Shown here piece by piece: positions 8,656 to 16,513 of a stretch of 54,309 nt of DNA. Below the pieces are notes generated by a model that did no database searches, was not told the DNA's origin, and saw only the letters and a list, made by a program, of their open reading frames with translations. Location: assembly GCA_036267255.1 (NCBI GenBank), contig DATAWK010000012.1:1-54309 (forward strand), read 5' to 3'. The DNA comes from DATAWK01 sp036267255 (GTDB lineage Bacteria > Acidobacteriota > Terriglobia > Terriglobales > Acidobacteriaceae). The first letter of the stretch is position 1; each line of letters begins with the position of its first letter. Position numbers and translations under genes: made by a program.

Positions 8656-9876
8656 ATGTCTAAATTATCGATTCGCGATCTCTCGCTCGAACACAAGCAT
8701 GTCTTTATCCGCGTTGACTTCAATGTTCCGCTATCGGAAGACGGCAGCGTTATTACCGACGACACGCGTATCCGGGAAACTCTGCCGACCATTGAATATG
8801 CCCTGCGGCATCGCGCCAAAGTGATTCTGGCCTCGCATCTGGGACGGCCCAAAGGGAAACCAAACCCGAAGATGAGCCTGCGCCCGATCGTCGATCGCCT
8901 GCGTCCGCTGATCGACAAGTGTCTTGGCCAGGAGGTCAATGTCGGGTTTTCTCCCTCCTGCGTTGGAGAAACCGCAGAAGAGCTGGCGCGGCAGTTGGAA
9001 TCAGGCCAGGTACTTCTGCTGGAGAATCTGCGCTTTCACGCCGAAGAAGAAGCGAACGATCCGGCCTTTGCCAAAAAGCTTGCCAAGCTCTGCGACCTGT
9101 ACGTGAATGATGCTTTTGGCAGCGCACATCGCGCCCACGCATCGACCGAAGGTATTACGCATTTCGTTTCGCAATCTGCCGCAGGCCTGCTAATGGAAAA
9201 AGAGTTGAGTTACATGGGAAAGGCTCTTACCCAACCCGACCGGCCTTTCATTGCCATCATCGGCGGCGCAAAGGTCTCCGACAAAATTCAGGTGATCCAG
9301 AACCTGATCGGCAAGGTCGACGCTCTGCTGATCGGCGGAGGCATGGCATATACATTCCTGAAGGCCAAGGGTCAGGATGTGGGCAAATCTCTGCTGGAAG
9401 CCGACAAGCTGGATGTGGCGCGACATGCGATGGAGACGGCTGCCGCAAAAGGTGTGCGCTTCCTGTTGCCGGTGGATCATGTGCTGGCCGACAAGTTTGC
9501 CGCCAACGCGAAAACACAAATTTTCAGCGGCAATGGTGCCTTCCCTGCCGAATGGATGGCATTGGACATCGGTCCCAAAACGATTGCCCTGTTCGCCAAC
9601 GAAATCGTCGAAGCACAGACCATTGTCTGGAACGGGCCGATGGGCGTCTTTGAAATGCCGGCCTTCGCGCGCGGCACCATGGAAGTCGCCAAGGCTGTCG
9701 CCAATAACGAAGAGGCAACTTCGATTGTCGGTGGCGGCGATTCGGTGGCGGCTGTGCATCAATCGGGTGTCGCCGACAAGATCACGCATATCTCCACAGG
9801 CGGCGGAGCGTCTTTGGAATTTCTGGAAGGTAAAAAACTGCCGGGTGTCGAAGCCCTGACGGAGAAGACCGCATGA
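8656..9876 (+). CDS. pgk: phosphoglycerate kinase
   Basis: This enzyme makes ATP from 1,3-bisphosphoglycerate in glycolysis. The 406-residue product has RVDFNVPLSEDG, ASHLGRPKG, LLLENLRFHAEEE, the nucleotide-side GGAKVSDKI and GGGMAYTFLKAKG, NGPMGVFE and the glycine-rich IVGGGDSVAAV. Length and motif order are normal. It starts 11 bp after the Rid gene, and its stop overlaps the tpiA start by 4 bases (ATGA), indicating translational coupling. Confidence 0.97.
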   Translation: MSKLSIRDLSLEHKHVFIRVDFNVPLSEDGSVITDDTRIRETLPTIEYALRHRAKVILASHLGRPKGKPNPKMSLRPIVDRLRPLIDKCLGQEVNVGFSPSCVGETAEELARQLESGQVLLLENLRFHAEEEANDPAFAKKLAKLCDLYVNDAFGSAHRAHASTEGITHFVSQSAAGLLMEKELSYMGKALTQPDRPFIAIIGGAKVSDKIQVIQNLIGKVDALLIGGGMAYTFLKAKGQDVGKSLLEADKLDVARHAMETAAAKGVRFLLPVDHVLADKFAANAKTQIFSGNGAFPAEWMALDIGPKTIALFANEIVEAQTIVWNGPMGVFEMPAFARGTMEVAKAVANNEEATSIVGGGDSVAAVHQSGVADKITHISTGGGASLEFLEGKKLPGVEALTEKTA

Positions 9877-10637
9877 GCAAACGCAAGCCGCTGATTGCAG
9901 CCAATTGGAAAATGTACAAAACCGCCGCTGAGGCAAAAGCATTCGTAAAAGCATTCGCGCCTTTAGTACAAGGCAACACCCGCGACGAGATCGTACTGTG
10001 CCCGCCGTTTTTGTGCGTGCCTACCGTCGTTGAAGCAGTCCAAGGAACGGACATTCATGTGGGTGGCCAGAACATGCATTGGCAGGACGATGGAGCTTTT
10101 ACCGGAGAAACATCGGCGCCCATGCTGCGCGCTGCCGGATGCACCTTTGTGATTCTCGGACACTCGGAGCGCCGGCAGTTTTTCGATGAGACGGATGACA
10201 CCGTCAACCAGAAGCTCCACGCTGCGCTCAAGCACAAACTGACGCCCATTGTCTGTGTCGGTGAACTGCTGGCCGAGCGCGAAGGCGGATTGACCGAAGA
10301 AGTCCTGTTGCGGCAGACGAGCCGGGCACTGGTGAATATCGCACCGGAGGCAGCACGCCAGATCGTGATCGCCTATGAGCCCGTCTGGGCCATCGGCACC
10401 GGGAAAACCGCAACGGCAGAGCTTGCCGCTGAAGCTCATTTGATCATTCGTGGTCAGGTGGCGCGCACTCTTGGACGGGAGATTGCCGACAACATGCGCA
10501 TCCTGTACGGTGGCAGCGTAAAACCGGAAAATGCCGCTTCCCTGCTGAACCAGCCGGAGATTGACGGGGCGCTGGTTGGCGGAGCCAGCCTCGATCCGCA
10601 GTCGTTTGCCAAGATCGTAAATTACACAGGGTTTTAA
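9873..10637 (+). CDS. tpiA: triosephosphate isomerase
   Basis: The enzyme interconverts dihydroxyacetone phosphate and glyceraldehyde 3-phosphate. The 254-residue barrel shows AANWKMYKT (catalytic Asn and Lys), FVILGHSERRQFF (catalytic His), AYEPVWAIGTGKTAT (catalytic Glu and the flexible loop) and ILYGGSVKPENA (phosphate-binding). The start overlaps the pgk stop. The HAD gene follows 4 bp later. Confidence 0.97.
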   Translation: MSKRKPLIAANWKMYKTAAEAKAFVKAFAPLVQGNTRDEIVLCPPFLCVPTVVEAVQGTDIHVGGQNMHWQDDGAFTGETSAPMLRAAGCTFVILGHSERRQFFDETDDTVNQKLHAALKHKLTPIVCVGELLAEREGGLTEEVLLRQTSRALVNIAPEAARQIVIAYEPVWAIGTGKTATAELAAEAHLIIRGQVARTLGREIADNMRILYGGSVKPENAASLLNQPEIDGALVGGASLDPQSFAKIVNYTGF

Positions 10638-10641
10638 CAGG

Positions 10642-11277
10642 ATGCCTTTACGCGCAGTCGTCTTTGACTACGGCATGGTACTGACCGGACCTGCCAATCC
10701 TGTGGCGCATCAGCGCATGCTGGAGCTGACTCAGCTACCAAAGTCAGCCTTCGAAGAAAACTATTGGCGACATCGCCTGGACTATGATCGCGGCACGTTG
10801 AACGGGCAAACCTATTGGCTGGAGTTTGCCCGCACCGCCGCGACCACGCTGGATCGGTCAACCATAGATCATCTGATTGAACAGGACATTCTGCTCTGGA
10901 CGGATCTAAACCCTGTGATGCTGCGCTGGGTAACGCGGGTGCAGGCAGCCGGCTTGCGCACGGGAATTTTGTCCAACATGGGCGAGGAGTTGCTCGGCCA
11001 TATGCGCAAGAATTTCTTCTGGCTAAATACCTTCGATCATTGCACCTGGTCCTGCGAGCTGAACCTGATCAAACCGGAAGCCGCCATCTATCGACACACT
11101 TTGGACAAGCTCGGTGTGCGCGCCGAAGAGGCGCTGTTTCTGGATGACAAGATCGAAAACGTCGAAGGCGCGCACCGTGTGGGAATGAACGCACTCGTCT
11201 TTCGCGATGCAACGACTTTGGGAGCCGACCTGGTGCAAGCAGGCTGGCTGGAGCATCTGCCTGCGCTCGCAATCTAG
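10642..11277 (+). CDS. HAD-superfamily hydrolase (HAD-IA, FDYGxVL type)
   Basis: The 211-residue protein opens with LRAVVFDYGMVLTG. This is motif I with the nucleophile Asp and Gly at the +2 position, as in the soluble epoxide hydrolase N-terminal and haloacid-dehalogenase-like branch. Motif II is in GILSNMGEELL, the motif III Lys is in ELNLIKPEAAIY, and motif IV is ALFLDDKIENVEGA. An alpha-helical cap lies between motifs I and II. Many relatives hydrolyse sugar phosphates, but the substrate cannot be named. It begins 4 bp after tpiA and overlaps the convergent ribBA end by 4 bp. Confidence 0.85.
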   Translation: MPLRAVVFDYGMVLTGPANPVAHQRMLELTQLPKSAFEENYWRHRLDYDRGTLNGQTYWLEFARTAATTLDRSTIDHLIEQDILLWTDLNPVMLRWVTRVQAAGLRTGILSNMGEELLGHMRKNFFWLNTFDHCTWSCELNLIKPEAAIYRHTLDKLGVRAEEALFLDDKIENVEGAHRVGMNALVFRDATTLGADLVQAGWLEHLPALAI

Positions 11278-12458
11278 GCGTGACGGACGAGATTGTCTGC
11301 CAGCGGGATCGGCACCTGATCCACAATTTCCAGATTGAACCCCTGCAAAGCGGGCACATGGGTGGGGGTGTTGGAGAGTAGCCGAATCTTCCGGATCTGC
11401 AGATCGGAAAGAATCTGGCCGCCCAACCCAACCTGGCGTAGCGTGCGCTGCTGACGTTCCTCATGGCCCTCGCGCGTGCGCAGGTCACGATGGAAGATGA
11501 GCCGGTGCAACGGCTCCGTGTTATCGACTCCAAAACCCTTACTGGAATTATGCAGGTAGATCAGCGCGCCGCGCCCGGCCTCTGCAATCATCCGTAGCGA
11601 ATTCTGGACCACATCGTGGCAATCGCACAGCGTGGCGCCGAAAACATCCCCAGCCAGGCAATGCGTGTGTACGCGCACCAGCACTGGCTCCTGATCGGCC
11701 CCTTCTGCCTGGGCCACATCTCCACGCACCAGCGCGATATGGCTTTCGCCGCCATTGACCTCGCTTTCGTAGGCGATCATGCGGAACTCGCCAAAATGCG
11801 TTGGCAGCAACGACTCCGCCACGCGATGGATATACCGCTCATGCTGCAGGCGGTAGCGGATCAATTCCGCAACGGTCAGCATTTTCAAGCCATGCGTTTT
11901 GCAGAATTCTACTAGGTCCGGCACACGGGCCATGGTCCCGTCGTCTTTCATGATTTCGCAAATAACGCCGGCGGGAACCAGACCAGCCATGCGCGCCAGA
12001 TCGACGGAAGCCTCTGTTTGCCCGGCACGTACCAGCACCCCGCCGCGCCGTGCGCGAAGAGGAAACACGTGTCCGGGACGGGCAAGGTCGGCTGCCGTGG
12101 ATGCTGGATCCATAACGACACGAATTGTATGAGCGCGATCATGCGCGGAGATGCCTGTCGTGACACCCTCACGAGCTTCCACACTCTCGGTAAATGCCGT
12201 CCCGAATCGCGAGGTATTTTCTTCTGTCATGGGGCGCAGACGCAGATGGTCTGCACGCTCCTCGGTCAACGTTAAACAAATAAGTCCGCGACCGAACCGG
12301 GCCATAAAATTGATGGCTTCAGGGGTGACAAATTCTGCAGCCAGCGTCAAGTCGCCTTCATTTTCGCGATCTTCGTCATCGACGACGACAACCATGCGGC
12401 CCGTACGAATCTCATCCAAGGCCGTCTTCACATCCACGAATGCGTTGGTATGGTTCAT
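11274..12458 (-). CDS. ribBA: RibBA: 3,4-dihydroxy-2-butanone-4-phosphate synthase with a degenerate GTP cyclohydrolase II domain
   Basis: The N-terminal half (about residues 1-200) is an intact RibB, which converts ribulose 5-phosphate to dihydroxybutanone phosphate. It shows VVVVDDEDRENEGDL, TSRFGTAFTESVEAREGVTTGISAHDRAHT and the ARRGGVLVRAGQTEASVDLARMAG segment. The C-terminal half looks like GCHII and keeps three zinc Cys (HCLAGDVFGATLCDC). However, the catalytic loop that is QEGRGIGL in active enzymes reads NSSKGFGV, and the NNP(D/R)K segment reads SNTPTHV. This half is therefore probably inactive or altered. Stand-alone ribA at 4772-5443 would supply the activity. I prefer ATG at 12458, giving 394 residues; an in-frame TTG at 12482 would add eight. 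Confidence 0.92.
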   Translation of the reverse strand: MNHTNAFVDVKTALDEIRTGRMVVVVDDEDRENEGDLTLAAEFVTPEAINFMARFGRGLICLTLTEERADHLRLRPMTEENTSRFGTAFTESVEAREGVTTGISAHDRAHTIRVVMDPASTAADLARPGHVFPLRARRGGVLVRAGQTEASVDLARMAGLVPAGVICEIMKDDGTMARVPDLVEFCKTHGLKMLTVAELIRYRLQHERYIHRVAESLLPTHFGEFRMIAYESEVNGGESHIALVRGDVAQAEGADQEPVLVRVHTHCLAGDVFGATLCDCHDVVQNSLRMIAEAGRGALIYLHNSSKGFGVDNTEPLHRLIFHRDLRTREGHEERQQRTLRQVGLGGQILSDLQIRKIRLLSNTPTHVPALQGFNLEIVDQVPIPLADNLVRHA

Positions 12459-12594
12459 AATCCTGATTGTACTTCGCCCCAATGAACCATGAGCTTATTC
12501 CCTATTTCAGTCCGCTTCTGTCTTTTATAGAGACCCATTCTCGTATAAGCCAAAACGGTCTAAAAGCACTCTGTACATCCTTTTAATGCTTACT

Positions 12595-12624
12595 TTGCGC
12601 ATTTTCCGCGCAATGCACTATATT
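12595..12624 (+). promoter_or_regulatory. candidate promoter with overlapping inverted repeat
   Basis: TTGCGC (12595-12600) and TATATT (12619-12624) are 18 bp apart, compatible with a sigma-70-like promoter about 60 bp before the lipoprotein start. The -35 element is part of an inverted repeat, TTGCGC-N7-GCGCAA (12595-12613), which could be a regulator site. This is assigned from sequence pattern alone. Confidence 0.35.
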
Positions 12625-12686
12625 GATGCACGGGCAGACGTTGCAGACGCGAGCATTCTGCATCCAAGTTAGACGGAGAAAATTTC

Positions 12687-14087
12687 ATGATCGCCATTCG
12701 AAAATATGGGCTTTTCCCGGTGGGTACCCTGGCACTCTTCATGGTCTTAGCCGGATGCCATCAAACAAGCCAGGCACAAAATCAAACTGCTTCAAGCGCG
12801 CAGGAGCAAGGGTCGGATCCTGCAGACGGCAATCTGGCGCCTGTCAATGGGCAGGAGCCAGGGCAGGACCAGCAAGCTCAAGCGGATCAAAATTCCCAGC
12901 CGCCTCAGGAGCAACCCGCACCGAATACACCTTCCTATAGCACGCAGCCCAATGCACCCGCACCTCCGCCGCAACAGGCTCAGCAATATCAGCAAGACGA
13001 TCAAAGCGCCGATTACGATCAGGAGGAAGAGGCACCAGAGGCTTCCCAACCGCCGCCGCAGCTGCCTGTGTACAGTCAGCCAATGTGTCCGGGCCCGAAT
13101 TACATGTGGACCCCGGGATATTGGTACTATGCTCCGACAGGCTACTACTGGGTTCCCGGCGCGTGGGTATTGGCTCCATTCATCGGCGCGCTCTGGACGC
13201 CAGGATACTGGGGTTGGGGCAGCGGTTTCTATCGTTGGAATCGCGGTTACTGGGGCCCATACATCGGCTTTTATGGCGGCGTGAATTATGGCTATGGATA
13301 TATCGGCCGCGGCTACTATGGCGGGTATTGGAATCGTGGCGCGTTCAGTTATAACCGTTCCGTCACGAATGTGAATGTCACCATCGTTCATAACGTATAC
13401 AACCGCACAGTGATCAATCGAACCAACAATCGCATCAGTTATAACGGTGGCCGTGGCGGCCTGAATGACCGCCCCATCGCGAGAGAAAACGTGGCCATGC
13501 GCGATCGGCGCATGAACGCATTGCCGGGACAGGTTCGGAATGCGCGATCGGCTGCCTCGAATCGGGCACAGTTTGCATCTGTAAATCGCGGACGCCCCGC
13601 AACACTGACTGCCTCCAGACCTTTGACGACTTCCTATAGAGCTCCGGCAGCACGGCCACCGGCTCGGCCCGCCAATCGGCCTGCAAATCAAGCTCGACCG
13701 ACTGCAGCTCGACCTGGCACGGCTGTTCGACCGAATCAACAACGCCCAGCCCAGCAAGCGCGACCTGTAACAAGGCCGCAGGAACGCCCGCAGCAGCAGC
13801 GACCACAGCAACGGCCACAACAGACGCGGCCGGTGGAGCAACGTCAGACGCGGCCTGCGGCAAGACCCCAGGAACGCCCACAGCAGGAGCGACCACAGCA
13901 ACGGCCACAACAGGCCCGGCCGGTGGAGCAACGTCAGACGCGTCCCGCGGCAAGACCCCAAGAGCGCCCGCAACAAGAGTCACGACCACAGGCACGACCG
14001 GAGCAGCAACGAGCTCCACAAGGAAGGCCTGAAGGACGCCCAAGTGGTGGTGGTCGTCCGGACGGTGGAAAGCCGAACCCGCGTTAA
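12687..14087 (+). CDS. WxPGYW-repeat lipoprotein with Gln/Pro/Arg-rich tail
   Basis: The 466-residue product starts with a short basic region and a hydrophobic segment ending in MVLAGCHQ, a lipobox with Cys at about residue 20. This suggests a lipid-anchored envelope protein. Residues about 25-130 are rich in Gln, Pro and Ser. Residues about 140-220 carry repeated aromatic motifs (MWTPGYWYY, YYWVPGAW, LWTPGYWGWG, YWNRGAF), as in YXWGXW/WxPGYW repeat proteins common in Acidobacteria and Proteobacteria. The C-terminal third is highly basic and built from RPQQ-type repeats. ATG at 12687 follows GGAGAAAA. Function is unknown; a cell-surface structural role is a guess. Confidence 0.8.
   Translation: MIAIRKYGLFPVGTLALFMVLAGCHQTSQAQNQTASSAQEQGSDPADGNLAPVNGQEPGQDQQAQADQNSQPPQEQPAPNTPSYSTQPNAPAPPPQQAQQYQQDDQSADYDQEEEAPEASQPPPQLPVYSQPMCPGPNYMWTPGYWYYAPTGYYWVPGAWVLAPFIGALWTPGYWGWGSGFYRWNRGYWGPYIGFYGGVNYGYGYIGRGYYGGYWNRGAFSYNRSVTNVNVTIVHNVYNRTVINRTNNRISYNGGRGGLNDRPIARENVAMRDRRMNALPGQVRNARSAASNRAQFASVNRGRPATLTASRPLTTSYRAPAARPPARPANRPANQARPTAARPGTAVRPNQQRPAQQARPVTRPQERPQQQRPQQRPQQTRPVEQRQTRPAARPQERPQQERPQQRPQQARPVEQRQTRPAARPQERPQQESRPQARPEQQRAPQGRPEGRPSGGGRPDGGKPNPR
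13773..13979 (+). repeat. 90-bp in-frame tandem repeat (two full units plus 27 bp)
   Basis: Unit 1 (13773-13862), unit 2 (13863-13952) and a partial third (13953-13979) encode a 30-residue block. It starts RPQERPQQ and ends VEQRQTRPAA, with only a few differences between copies. The repeat keeps the reading frame of the lipoprotein gene, so copy number can change without destroying the protein. Confidence 0.85.
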
Positions 14088-14110
14088 CGTAGTTTGTCCT
14101 ACGCTGGAAA

Positions 14111-14146
14111 AAGGCAGCGACGAAAATGCATTTTCGTTGCTGCCTT
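14111..14146 (+). terminator. hairpin terminator after the lipoprotein gene
   Basis: AAGGCAGC and GCTGCCTT form the base of an almost perfect 36-base palindrome with an AT-rich tip, 24 bp after the stop codon. It is followed by TTAAAAAG rather than a long T run. It could act in both directions between convergent genes. Confidence 0.65.
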
Positions 14147-14149
14147 AAA

Positions 14150-14183
14150 AAGAAACGCCGCCTCGAAAGAAGCGGCGTTTCTT
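14150..14183. terminator. second hairpin, bidirectional terminator
   Basis: AAGAAACGCCGC and GCGGCGTTTCTT are perfect 12-bp arms around a 10-base loop. The stem has a GC-rich core and A/T ends, so it gives a U-rich tail in either direction. It lies between the lipoprotein gene and the convergent small gene at 14222-14449. Confidence 0.75.
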
Positions 14184-14221
14184 AGTTACGGTATCGCTCC
14201 ATGACTAGAGCAACGATTCGA

Positions 14222-14449
14222 CTAGAGTGACGATTCGATCTCAAATCCCCAGGCTTCCAGCAGCGTTTCTGGAATGTACTTGGAGTTTTTGTTCCGACGC
14301 GCCCATTCCCGCAAACGGGTTGAGCGAAGGTACTGGTCGGGAGTTAGCTTGAATTCCTTCACAACTTGTTCGAAGGATGTGACAGTAGGCACAACTGGAC
14401 CGATGGGCTCGGGCTTACCCCAATTCGGATTACCGCGACGCTTTGCCAT
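14222..14449 (-). CDS. small conserved-looking hypothetical protein (75 aa)
   Basis: A 75-residue basic protein beginning AKRRGNPNWGKPEPIGP, with a helical middle (SFEQVVKEFKLTPDQYLRS) and the end LLEAWGFEIESSL. A ribosome-binding site (AAAGGAAC) lies about 10 bases before ATG. The gene is flanked by a terminator on its 3' side, which supports it being real. I do not recognise a characterised family. The composition could suit a nucleic-acid-binding protein, but nothing shows this directly. Confidence 0.65.
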   Translation of the reverse strand: MAKRRGNPNWGKPEPIGPVVPTVTSFEQVVKEFKLTPDQYLRSTRLREWARRNKNSKYIPETLLEAWGFEIESSL

Positions 14450-14707
14450 GTGTATGCTGTTCCTTTTGTTGGATGTACAAAATAATTGAAAACTCGGTCG
14501 AGCGACGAAACCGAATGGCTCCCTAGCCGGGGGGAAACAGGCCGAGTACCAAACCTTCTTATTTTACGAATTTTTCATCCAGAAATCAATAGCTTTTGGG
14601 CATCCGTGGCCATCGATGCCCATGCCATAAGGAAGTTCGGATTGCGCGTCAGCTAAATATAAAGTCAATTATATCAATAGCTTGCGCTGCAAGCATTGCT
14701 TTACAAG

Positions 14708-15385
14708 TTAATGACTGTGCATCAAGCCCAGCAGCAACTTGTCTGCGCCACGCCAGAATATTTGTATGCCGATGGCTAACAAAAGAAAGGAGATGATGCG
14801 CAGAATTCCATGGGTCGTCTGGGGAGAAATCTTACGCGTCAGCGTGGGCGCATAGGCGTAAGAAAAATACACCATCACACACAGAACAACGACGGCCGCG
14901 AACAAACCTAGCTGGCTAAATACGTTACCGAGTAAAGTTGGTTGTTCGGCATGGGCCGCCAGAGCCAGCATGACAACGACCGTTCCCGGGCCAGCCGTGA
15001 TGGGAAATGTAAACGGATAGAAGACACGGGCATCGAGCGCCTGGACTGCCTCCGCGGAACGCTGAACTGCTTCAGCGGGTAAGGTTTCGGCAGGACGATC
15101 CGGCTCGTTAAGCAAACGCCAGCCCATCGACGCAATCACCAGGCCACCCGCCACTTCCACGACCGGGAGCGATACTCCGAAAAATCTCAGCACAAAGGAG
15201 CCGACAAAATCCACCGTAAGTAAAAACAGCACTGTTATCAGTGCGATCTTACGCGCCAGCCTTTTATATATGGCCCGATCGGCCGGCCCCACCAATCCAA
15301 GAAAGATCAACGCAGATCCCACCGGGTTAATCAGTGGAAAAAGCGTGCTGAAACCAATCGAAAAATAGCTGAAAAATTTACCCAT
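14708..15385 (-). CDS. MarC-family integral membrane protein
   Basis: The 225-residue protein has about six hydrophobic segments. It contains the family motifs FSTLFPLINPVGSALIFL near the N-terminus and FPFTFPITAGPG-like text (YPFTFPITAGPGTVVVMLAL) in the middle. MarC proteins are inner-membrane proteins with no firmly established transport substrate. It stands alone between the small gene and nrdB, transcribed on the minus strand. Confidence 0.88.
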   Translation of the reverse strand: MGKFFSYFSIGFSTLFPLINPVGSALIFLGLVGPADRAIYKRLARKIALITVLFLLTVDFVGSFVLRFFGVSLPVVEVAGGLVIASMGWRLLNEPDRPAETLPAEAVQRSAEAVQALDARVFYPFTFPITAGPGTVVVMLALAAHAEQPTLLGNVFSQLGLFAAVVVLCVMVYFSYAYAPTLTRKISPQTTHGILRIISFLLLAIGIQIFWRGADKLLLGLMHSH

Positions 15386-15484
15386 GGCTACTTATTCTGA
15401 CCGAGCGCATCGTGCGCTTTACCATACTACGTCACGACGGAGATATATCCGGTAGAAAATGTACTTGCAGCCACATAGCCATTT

Positions 15485-16504
15485 CTAAAAATCATCGTGG
15501 AAGGAGACTTCTCCAGCCACAGCCACCTGATAGGCGGAAACGCGCCGCTCAAAAAAGTTCGTCAGCTCCTGTACATCCTGCAATTCCATAAACCCAAATG
15601 GGTTTTTTGCGCCAAACACAGGCTGCATTCCCAGACGAGTCAATCGAGAATCCGCAACGTATTCCAAATACTGCCGCATTTCACGCACAGAGAGACCGGC
15701 AACGCCTCCACTCAGCAGATCTTCGGCAAATTGCGTTTCGCACTCCACGGCTTCGGTCAACATCTCGATGACGTTCCGTTCCATCTCCTTGTCAAACAAC
15801 TCCGGGTGCTGTTTGCGAACGGTGTTGACCACTTCAAATGCAAATTCAAGATGGCAACTCTCATCACGAAAGACCCAGTTAGTTCCGGAAGCCAGACCAT
15901 GCAGCAGGCCGCGCGAACGCAGAAAGTAAACATAGGCAAATGCTGCAAAGAAAAACAATCCTTCGATGGCGGCAGCAAAACATATCAGATTCAGAACAAA
16001 CTGGCGGCGATCCTCCTCCGTTCGCAGCTCACTCAACTGCTGGATGGAATCCATCCACTTCATGCAGAACTGCGCCTTTTTCGCGATCGAAGGAATGTTT
16101 TCGACTGCAGCGAACGCGGCAGCTCGGGCCTCCGGCTCCGGGATATAGTTGTCGAGCAACGTCAGGTAGAAGTGAACATGAACGGCTTCTTCATACAATT
16201 GACGCGAAAGGTAAAGACGCGCCTCCGGCGAGTTAATGTGCCGATATAGATTGAGCACCAGATTGTTGGAAACGATCGAGTCTCCCGTGGCAAAAAAAGC
16301 CACGAGCCGCTGGATCAGATGCCGCTCCGCCGGCGTGAGACGCAGACGCAAATCTGCAAGATCGGTGGAGAAGTCGACTTCTTCCACAGTCCAGGAATTG
16401 CGAATGCCATCTTTGAACATTTCATAGAAGATGGGATACTGCATCGGGCGAAGTGTCAGGCACAGGCCGGGATCAAGAATTGACTCAGGAACGCTTGCGG
16501 ACAT
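15485..16504 (-). CDS. nrdB: ribonucleoside-diphosphate reductase class I, beta subunit
   Basis: The small subunit holds the di-iron site and radical. The 339-residue product has the helix LYEEAVHVHFYLTLLDNY. Its ExxH and H-x3-Y spacing matches the iron Glu/His and the radical Tyr of E. coli NrdB, so a Tyr radical enzyme is likely. A later helix, FRDESCHLEFAFEVV, gives the second ExxH. The C-terminus ends in SFHDDF, the acidic/aromatic tail that docks onto the alpha subunit. It starts 9 bp after nrdA; its ribosome-binding site AAGGAG overlaps the nrdA stop. It is part of the operon behind the cobalamin riboswitch. Confidence 0.95.
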   Translation of the reverse strand: MSASVPESILDPGLCLTLRPMQYPIFYEMFKDGIRNSWTVEEVDFSTDLADLRLRLTPAERHLIQRLVAFFATGDSIVSNNLVLNLYRHINSPEARLYLSRQLYEEAVHVHFYLTLLDNYIPEPEARAAAFAAVENIPSIAKKAQFCMKWMDSIQQLSELRTEEDRRQFVLNLICFAAAIEGLFFFAAFAYVYFLRSRGLLHGLASGTNWVFRDESCHLEFAFEVVNTVRKQHPELFDKEMERNVIEMLTEAVECETQFAEDLLSGGVAGLSVREMRQYLEYVADSRLTRLGMQPVFGAKNPFGFMELQDVQELTNFFERRVSAYQVAVAGEVSFHDDF

Positions 16505-16513
16505 AAAACTCCT

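Noticed and set aside
13773..13979. CRISPR-like array
   Set aside because: The 90-bp repeats are contiguous without spacers and encode a protein repeat in frame.
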